In this document: piece by piece, positions 37,579-42,338 of the stretch
Numbering within the stretch: the first letter of the stretch is position 1
Layout of the letters: every line of letters begins with the position of its first letter
Source of the DNA: a virus
Direction: 5' to 3' (one strand)
Length of the DNA: 42,338 nt
IMG/VR virus record: IMGVR_UViG_3300009379_000001
Span: 1 to 42,338 of that record
Program-made: the position numbers and the translations under genes
The notes under the pieces: generated by a model
Told to the model about the DNA's origin: nothing
The model's input: the letters and a program-made list of their open reading frames with translations, nothing else
Database searches by the model: none

Positions 37579-37782
37579 TTAAGCCTCCTTGTTAGTCGGG
37601 TCACAAAGAATCGACTTTGGAACGCCAAGAGCCATCAATTTCTTGAAAGCTGTCGGGTTAATCGGCCTCTTCCCAGTGTTCCAGCTAGACATGGTTTGTA
37701 CCGAAACGCCAAGGGCTTTAGCCGCTTCACCTAATGACATCATTGCTTCTTCCCTAAGTGATTTTTTAAGGGCTGTTTCCAT
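37579..37782 (-). CDS. XRE-type HTH regulator at operon head
   Basis: This 67-aa HTH protein (MSLGEAAKALGVSVQTMSSW, NTGKRPINPTAF) is the first gene of the long leftward operon, next to the divergent promoters, and likely binds there like Cro. No effector domain. The nearest ribosome site, AAGGAT, lies before ATG 37782. Confidence 0.7.
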   Translation of the reverse strand: METALKKSLREEAMMSLGEAAKALGVSVQTMSSWNTGKRPINPTAFKKLMALGVPKSILCDPTNKEA

Positions 37783-37815
37783 ATTAATAATCCTTTTTAA
37801 ATTAAAACCTAATTA

Positions 37816-37844
37816 AATATAAGCTGGCTAAAACTTAAAGTCAA
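37816..37844 (-). promoter_or_regulatory. Leftward promoter of the replication operon
   Basis: Reverse strand TTGACT (37844-37839), 17-base spacer, TATATT (37821-37816), about 34 bases from the HTH gene. The region is very AT-rich and carries ACTTAAA direct repeats (37833-37839, 37844-37850). Confidence 0.7.
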
Positions 37845-37869
37845 CTTAAAATAAATTTAAAAATAATAC

Positions 37870-37898
37870 TTGACATTTTGTGCCTGCCGGCATATGTT
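37870..37898 (+). promoter_or_regulatory. Rightward promoter of the recombination operon
   Basis: TTGACA (37870-37875), 17-base spacer containing the palindrome TGCCGGCA (37885-37892), TATGTT (37893-37898). A TTTAATTAAA palindrome (37914-37923) is just past the start site. Divergent to the leftward promoter, 26 bp apart. Confidence 0.7.
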
Positions 37899-37935
37899 TG
37901 GGACGTGATTAATTTTAATTAAAGGGGGGAAGTAT

Positions 37936-38301
37936 ATGGATTGTTCGTGTGAAATAGATATTGACCATGACGGTGGGCCAGATGTCTATACTGAAAAAAT
38001 AGTTACGGCCAGGAAAAAGCACATTTGTTGCGAGTGTCGCAGGGATATTCCGCCAGGCGAAGAATATGAAAATGTAACTGGCTGTTGGGACGGATCGTGG
38101 TCAACTTATAAAACATGCATTGATTGTAAAAGCATGCGCGATACATTCTTTAATGCCTGGCATTACACAGCAATTTGGGAGACCTTCCGGGATGAATTTG
38201 GATATTATGACTCTATAATACCTGAATCATGCATTTCTGAACTAACCCCCCATGCAAGGGCCAAGGTGTGTGAATTTATTGAATCCGGATGGGAAGATTA
38301 A
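37936..38301 (+). CDS. Cys-rich early protein (121 aa)
   Basis: Cys motifs CECRRDIPPGEEY and CIDCKSMRD with an early CSCEIDIDHDGG: a zinc-site protein of a family common in phages near nuclease genes. A strong AAAGGGGGGAAG lies before ATG 37936. It is the first gene of the rightward operon. Unknown role. Confidence 0.65.
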   Translation: MDCSCEIDIDHDGGPDVYTEKIVTARKKHICCECRRDIPPGEEYENVTGCWDGSWSTYKTCIDCKSMRDTFFNAWHYTAIWETFRDEFGYYDSIIPESCISELTPHARAKVCEFIESGWED

Positions 38302-38369
38302 CTACAACCAAAGGCAAAGGTAAACGAGTTACATTGTGATATTTAAAAACGATAAACAAAGGAGGCATG

Positions 38370-38885
38370 ATGAAAAAAGTAAAGGCCCATTACCGTAAAG
38401 TATTTAAGAGCGACCATTTAGGCGTCGCAGACCTTGAGGATTTGGTCGAGACTGGAAGCCAGCTTATTTTTACCATAGATCATGTCAATCAAGAGTTCGA
38501 CGTCGCTGTTGCCGGTAGAAAAGGCAATCATAACATAGCATATTTTAAAGAGGATATAAAACCTCTTGTCCTGAACGCTACAAACTCCAAGGTTGTTAAG
38601 TCTCTGATAGGCGGGAGCCCGTTCGTAGAAGAATGGAATAATCTATCTGTTCAGCTTTACATTGACGCCAATGTAAAGCTGAAGGGCGATGTCGTTGGTG
38701 GCGTTAGGATAAGCCCAAAACCGCCACGGATTGAAAAATTACCGTTGATGCCAAGCACTGCCGCCTGGAAGAATGCTATCGCAGCATATAAACGGGATGG
38801 TAACCTAAACGCAGTTAAGAAAAGGATGTCTATCACGAAAGAAAATGAATCCGCACTGATAGCGGAGGCCAAAAATGTGGATTGA
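38370..38885 (+). CDS. Phage recombination-region protein (171 aa)
   Basis: This protein family is regularly found next to YqaJ/recombination genes. ATG 38370 gives better spacing to GGAGG than ATG 38367. LIFTIDHVNQEFDVAVAGRK, then LYIDANVKLKGDVVGGVRIS. It overlaps the nuclease gene by 11 bases. No enzymatic motif seen; possibly an accessory or recombinase-type protein. Confidence 0.6.
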   Translation: MKKVKAHYRKVFKSDHLGVADLEDLVETGSQLIFTIDHVNQEFDVAVAGRKGNHNIAYFKEDIKPLVLNATNSKVVKSLIGGSPFVEEWNNLSVQLYIDANVKLKGDVVGGVRISPKPPRIEKLPLMPSTAAWKNAIAAYKRDGNLNAVKKRMSITKENESALIAEAKNVD

Positions 38886-39672
38886 TATCCAACAAAACAC
38901 AGACGAGTGGCTGGATTTAAGAGCCGGTAAAGTAACCGGATCGGCAATATCTAAAATTATGGCTAATTATGGCAAAGCATTTGGGGGGCCTGCAAAAAAC
39001 CTTGCCGTGAATTTAGCGGTAGAGCGTAGCACTGGAAAGAGAGTTGAAACCGATAATTTTAAAAATGCTCACATGGAGAGAGGGCACCAGCAAGAGCCGG
39101 TTGCAAGAATGCTATACGAAGATTTATTGTTTGTGGATGTCACAAATGGCGGTTTCCATGACAACAAAACAACAGGATGCTCTCTGGACGGGATCGTATC
39201 ACCAAACGGCGCAGTTGAAATAAAATCTGTTATACCCACTACGCACTATGCAACAGTTGAGCGTGGTGGGTACGACCCAGCATATAAATGGCAATACATT
39301 TTCAATATGCGAGAGTCTGGGTGTGATTGGCTTGATTTTATTTCTTACTGTTCTGCATATCCTGATGAAAATCAACTCTATGTTTACAGGATAACAAAGC
39401 AGGCTGTTTCCGATGAATTGCAGCAAATAGAAATTAGACTTGAACAATTCGAGGATCTTATTGCAGAAAAAATGACAAAAATAAAGCCTGGATCGTACGA
39501 AATTTTTAAAAGAACAATTTGTCCCCTTCACCAAACCGAAGCCTGGAAAAAGTACGCAGAAGCCCGGGAGTTTGACCCGGTTCTTGCCGCAACCATGCCT
39601 GAGCCTACGACCGAAAAACAGTGCGAGGAGGCAGCCAAGGCTATCGGCGCAAATGTTGATAATGGGGCTTGA
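38875..39672 (+). CDS. YqaJ-like viral recombinase exonuclease
   Basis: This 265-aa protein has the YqaJ core: DEWLDLRAGKVTGSAISKIM at the N-terminus, then CSLDGIVSPNGAVEIKSV with the D and ExK of the PD-(D/E)xK fold. It is lambda-exo-like and would chew one strand to make single-stranded DNA for annealing. The partner annealase is not obvious; the 38370 or 40032 products are candidates. Confidence 0.88.
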   Translation: MWIDIQQNTDEWLDLRAGKVTGSAISKIMANYGKAFGGPAKNLAVNLAVERSTGKRVETDNFKNAHMERGHQQEPVARMLYEDLLFVDVTNGGFHDNKTTGCSLDGIVSPNGAVEIKSVIPTTHYATVERGGYDPAYKWQYIFNMRESGCDWLDFISYCSAYPDENQLYVYRITKQAVSDELQQIEIRLEQFEDLIAEKMTKIKPGSYEIFKRTICPLHQTEAWKKYAEAREFDPVLAATMPEPTTEKQCEEAAKAIGANVDNGA

Positions 39673-39702
39673 TGGGCTAAATAACACCTGGAAGGAATAA
39701 AT

Positions 39703-39936
39703 ATGCCACTTTTTAAATGTGAAAAATGCGGTTGCTTAGAAAATACAGCCACAGGGAATTATTGGATCCGTGTCAACCGAAACGGAGAATGTCCTCTATG
39801 CTCTGAATGCGCCTGGGGTAAATGGCATGGAGAATTTAAAAAACAAACACCTGAACAGGCCGGATATGTCGAATTACAAGACGGCTTTTATGGGCCAGCA
39901 GATGGATCTTATGGTGCAGTTAAACAATTAATTTAA
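39703..39936 (+). CDS. Small zinc-ribbon protein (77 aa)
   Basis: MPLFKCEKCGCLENTATGNY, later CPLCSECAWGKWHGEF: two Cys pairs in a pattern common to small phage proteins. Its stop is inside the stem of the terminator at 39935. Unknown role. Confidence 0.7.
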   Translation: MPLFKCEKCGCLENTATGNYWIRVNRNGECPLCSECAWGKWHGEFKKQTPEQAGYVELQDGFYGPADGSYGAVKQLI

Positions 39937-39994
39937 CCGGCAGGCCGTATTAAAGTAATTGCGCGGTTGGGGCACCATTTGCCGGTTTTTTTTT
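39935..39994 (+). terminator. Possible terminator, rightward operon
   Basis: AACCGGCA (39935-39942) and TGCCGGTT (39980-39987) enclose 37 bases, followed by nine T (39986-39994). The long loop makes it weaker than a classical terminator. It may be partial, since recombination genes continue after it. Confidence 0.5.
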
Positions 39995-40031
39995 GACCGG
40001 ACGCGCTTATAATCATCAAGGAGTATAGACC

Positions 40032-41165
40032 ATGAACGATTTAGCAATACCATCAAATCGGCTTGCTATTTACGACATCCAGAAATCAGTTTTATCAGAA
40101 TTTCGTGAGGCCGAAAAACTTAAATGTGAAGACGCCGGCAGCCGGAAAATCCTTGGAAAGTTCCGGGCAGATGCAAAATCAATAAGGGCAAAGATTAGTA
40201 AAGCAAGGTTAGCAAAAAATCGTGAGCAGACAACATTGAACAACGATGCGGCAAAAGCTATTAACGGTCAATTGTCAGCCAGCATTGAAGCATATGACGT
40301 TAAAATAAAAGACTATGATCAAATCGCCATTAACGAGGCAAACGAAAGAAAACGGATAAAAGATGAGCGAGTGAAAGCCATATCTGATCAAATTGAAAGC
40401 TTGACTAAACTTTGTTCAACCCCTCTTGAATATAATGTCTCTTCAGAAAATATAAAGTTCCGGATTAGCATGATCGGAAAATTTGAAGTCGATGAAGAGA
40501 CCTTTCACGAAGACTTTATCAAAGCAGAAATTTTGAAAACTTATGGGCTTTCCCAGGCAGGAGCCGCACTCTTGCACAGAAACAAATGGGAAGCAGATCA
40601 GGAAGAAAACGAACGCATCCGGATTGATAACGAAAAGCGCAAAGCGGCCCTGGATCAAATTGAAAAAGAACGTGAAGACAAGGCCACGAAAGAATTGGAA
40701 TCGGCTGCCGCAGCAAAGATGAAGGCCGACAAAGAAGCCGAAGAACTCAAGGCAAGGGAGGCAGCGGTAAAGGCCAAGGAGGATGAACTTAAGCGCAAAG
40801 AAGAACAGGCCGCCCTTGATAAAAGAATCGCATGGGCCCATGATATGTTTGATGACAAAAAGCTGCAGCTCCATGGCGATGCCGTATCCGAAAACGCCAC
40901 ATTCGATGATGCGGAAGCATGGGCAATAGAGATTGACGCGGGGATTGAAAAGGAAAAGCTTAAGGCCGATGCCGAACGCGCCAAGGTTGTGACAAAGGAT
41001 AAAAAGATTATCCAATATGCGGTTGAACAAATTGACGGCATGTTGTCCAAAATTGATCGGCTAGAATGCAATACTGAAGAAGCAGATGCGGTCCTGCTCA
41101 AACTGCATGAATCGATAAACATCGCCCTGGATACAGCTAAAAAAACCGGAATCAACCTATCTTAA
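40032..41165 (+). CDS. Coiled-coil DUF1351-like phage protein
   Basis: This 377-aa protein begins with an ordered part (residues 1-180), then has a long Glu/Lys/Ala coiled coil (about 185-275, NEKRKAALDQIEKEREDKA) and a final helical domain. This resembles the DUF1351 proteins found beside recombination and single-strand annealing genes. Ribosome site is AAGGAG. Role probably in homologous recombination; not proved. Confidence 0.65.
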   Translation: MNDLAIPSNRLAIYDIQKSVLSEFREAEKLKCEDAGSRKILGKFRADAKSIRAKISKARLAKNREQTTLNNDAAKAINGQLSASIEAYDVKIKDYDQIAINEANERKRIKDERVKAISDQIESLTKLCSTPLEYNVSSENIKFRISMIGKFEVDEETFHEDFIKAEILKTYGLSQAGAALLHRNKWEADQEENERIRIDNEKRKAALDQIEKEREDKATKELESAAAAKMKADKEAEELKAREAAVKAKEDELKRKEEQAALDKRIAWAHDMFDDKKLQLHGDAVSENATFDDAEAWAIEIDAGIEKEKLKADAERAKVVTKDKKIIQYAVEQIDGMLSKIDRLECNTEEADAVLLKLHESINIALDTAKKTGINLS

Positions 41166-41175
41166 CCCCAACGCC

Positions 41176-41200
41176 CCGGGCAAGGCACTAAACTGCCCGG
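41176..41200 (+). repeat. Intergenic GC hairpin before HTH gene
   Basis: CCGGGCA (41176-41182) pairs with TGCCCGG (41194-41200), and the GGAGG ribosome site of the next gene begins within the right arm. Could hide the ribosome site until unfolded. Confidence 0.55.
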
Positions 41201-41207
41201 AGGAAAA

Positions 41208-41390
41208 ATGAAACGAGAATTGAACTGCAAAATGCTGGCTGATTTCACAGGGCGTAAGCCGGCGTCAATCAAAAATATTGCGCATCAGATCCCAGGCGCG
41301 GACAAAAGTCTTGGAATTTGGACCTTCCCTAAATCGGCGATTGCGTGGGTGTTGGCGCGTAAGCCTGGGCCGAAGGGTGGGGAAAAATGA
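41208..41390 (+). CDS. Small HTH-like protein (60 aa)
   Basis: MKRELNCKMLADFTGRKPAS and IKNIAHQIPGADKSLGIWTF fit a short helix-turn-helix of the MerR/excisionase-like or Nu1-like type. Basic tail (RKPGPKGGEK). Overlaps the resolvase start by ATGA. It could be an architectural DNA protein. Confidence 0.6.
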   Translation: MKRELNCKMLADFTGRKPASIKNIAHQIPGADKSLGIWTFPKSAIAWVLARKPGPKGGEK

Positions 41391-41860
41391 AATTGCTATG
41401 CATCGATCCAGGCACAACAACGTCAGGAGTAGTGATTTTTGACGGAAAAACAGTCAATAGGGCATGGCCTGCAATAGAGAATCAATACGTTTTTGATATC
41501 ATTGAAAGCTCCCCTGTACATCACATAGCGATAGAGATGGTGGGTTGTTACGGCATGCCGGTAGGGGCAGAAATCTTTGAAACGTGCGTATGGATAGGGC
41601 GGTTTATTGAGCGTTTCCCCGGGGGGTATGACTTGATATATCGTACGGATGTAAAATTGACGCTCTGTAATTCCATGAGAGCCAAAGACGCTAACATCAG
41701 ACAAGCTATTCTTGACAGGTTTCCGGCGACAGGTGGTGGTAAAACTCCGCAGATTGGGACAAAAAAACAACCGGGGTCTCTTTACGGCGTAAAAAAACAT
41801 GCATGGTCGGCGCTGGCTGTCGGTATCACATGGTTCGAAAAAACAACATTGAGGAGATAA
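41387..41860 (+). CDS. RuvC-like Holliday junction resolvase
   Basis: This 157-aa RNase H-fold resolvase has CIDPGTTTSGVVIF (Asp7) and HIAIEMVGCYG (Glu50). The final conserved acidic residue that usually follows the last His is replaced by Ser in KHAWSALAVG. It would cut branched DNA for recombination or before packaging. Phage members vary at that last site, so loss of activity is not implied. Confidence 0.82.
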   Translation: MKLLCIDPGTTTSGVVIFDGKTVNRAWPAIENQYVFDIIESSPVHHIAIEMVGCYGMPVGAEIFETCVWIGRFIERFPGGYDLIYRTDVKLTLCNSMRAKDANIRQAILDRFPATGGGKTPQIGTKKQPGSLYGVKKHAWSALAVGITWFEKTTLRR

Positions 41861-41862
41861 AA

Positions 41863-42210
41863 ATGCCAAAATTTAACTGGGAATTTAAGATCGGAGACGA
41901 AGAGAAAGTCAACGAGTTTATCAACAGATATAAAGTGTCGTGCTGGCGTAACAACGCGGACATGTACCAGTTAGATGATTTTATCAAAATGGACATTGCC
42001 GCAGCACATCTTAACGGTTCGCCATTAGATTTTGACTTGTTGTGTAAAACTTCGGACGCAGAGCTCAGCAGAATCGTGATAACATTAAACCGTTCCGTTG
42101 ACCGGCGTAACGGAGGTTTGCCGGATGAGTGCTTGAAGGAATATAGGGTTGTTGGTAATACTGTTTGTTTGCCGTCATGGTATCGTGACAATAAAAAAGA
42201 GGAGGTTTAA
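41863..42210 (+). CDS. Protein of unknown function (115 aa)
   Basis: ATG 41863 after GAGGAG; the longer frame to 41803 overlaps the resolvase. MPKFNWEFKIGDEEKVNEFI, then CWRNNADMYQLDD. Soluble, mixed composition; no family recognised. Directly before the zinc-ribbon gene that starts at 42213. Confidence 0.55.
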   Translation: MPKFNWEFKIGDEEKVNEFINRYKVSCWRNNADMYQLDDFIKMDIAAAHLNGSPLDFDLLCKTSDAELSRIVITLNRSVDRRNGGLPDECLKEYRVVGNTVCLPSWYRDNKKEEV

Positions 42211-42212
42211 CG

Positions 42213-42338
42213 ATGAATAATTACACAGGCGAGTATATTTGCCCGAACTGCGGGGCGTCAATTTATATCGGCGGTTCTTAAGAACTTTAATCTGGTTCTT
42301 GCGGTTTCTTTCGCTCTACTTTTTAATGAGTTGTCCAA
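42213..42338 (+). CDS. Zinc-ribbon gene, true 5' end (continues at 153)
   Basis: ATG 42213 follows AGGAGG. It reads MNNYTGEYICPNCGASIY, which then matches the frame at 153. After about 42275 the sequence carries extra and missing bases relative to 195-269, breaking the frame, which fits poor read quality at the contig end. Join this to 153-672 for the full gene. Confidence 0.8.
42221..42338 (+). repeat. Terminal overlap, right copy
   Basis: Second copy of 153-269 with increasing errors toward the end of the contig. It marks the circular junction. Confidence 0.9.

Overview
This window is one complete, circularly closed genome of a tailed, lambda-like siphophage, about 42.07 kb (153-42220), with artefacts at both ends. 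Positions 1-86 are unrelated DNA whose reverse strand reads like part of a biotin carboxylase. Positions 87-152 are an Illumina P7/Nextera adapter. The sequence from 153 is repeated, with errors, at 42221-42338, so the true molecule closes there and the gene at 153-672 really begins at 42213. The head gene order (Nu1-like, A, W, B, C/Nu3, D-like, E, FII, Z, U, V, G/GT, H) is that of lambda, which points to a Gram-negative host, probably a proteobacterium or relative. I cannot name the host.

Layout. (i) 37936-42220, continuing at 153-2320, is the rightward operon: recombination and processing genes (YqaJ-type nuclease with its companions, RuvC-like resolvase), MazG-like pyrophosphohydrolase, a lysozyme-like endolysin and small regulators, ending at a terminator at 2356-2384. 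(ii) 22224-2393 is the leftward late operon: HNH nuclease, small terminase, a ParB/methyltransferase remnant, large terminase, head genes, tail genes with a G/GT frameshift, tape measure, then an unfamiliar tail-tip set with a beta-helix protein and a repeat protein. (iii) 22225-22795 has no convincing gene. It is GC-rich, full of inverted repeats and beside the terminase genes, so it is the best candidate for cos or another cis-acting site. (iv) 22799-24748 is a short rightward operon behind a perfect consensus promoter that overlaps a 22-bp palindrome. (v) 37782-24931 is a long leftward operon of many small, translationally coupled genes: an HTH regulator at the head, Cys-rich proteins, HNH nucleases, a replication protein with iteron-like repeats, a RepB-type primase, an SF2 helicase, an antirepressor behind a terminator-like leader, and an SSB-like protein. 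A divergent promoter pair at 37816-37898 drives (v) and (i).

No integrase, no CI-sized repressor and no tRNA were recognised. An AntA/ANT antirepressor and two XRE-type regulators are present, so the lifestyle is unclear. The most notable points are the terminator/attenuator abutting the antirepressor ribosome site, the ORF-less palindromic region, a G10 tract that frameshifts one of three paralogous small genes, three genes whose only sensible start codon is ATA, ATC or ATT, iteron-like repeats inside the replication gene, and a ParB-methyltransferase gene that has lost its catalytic core.
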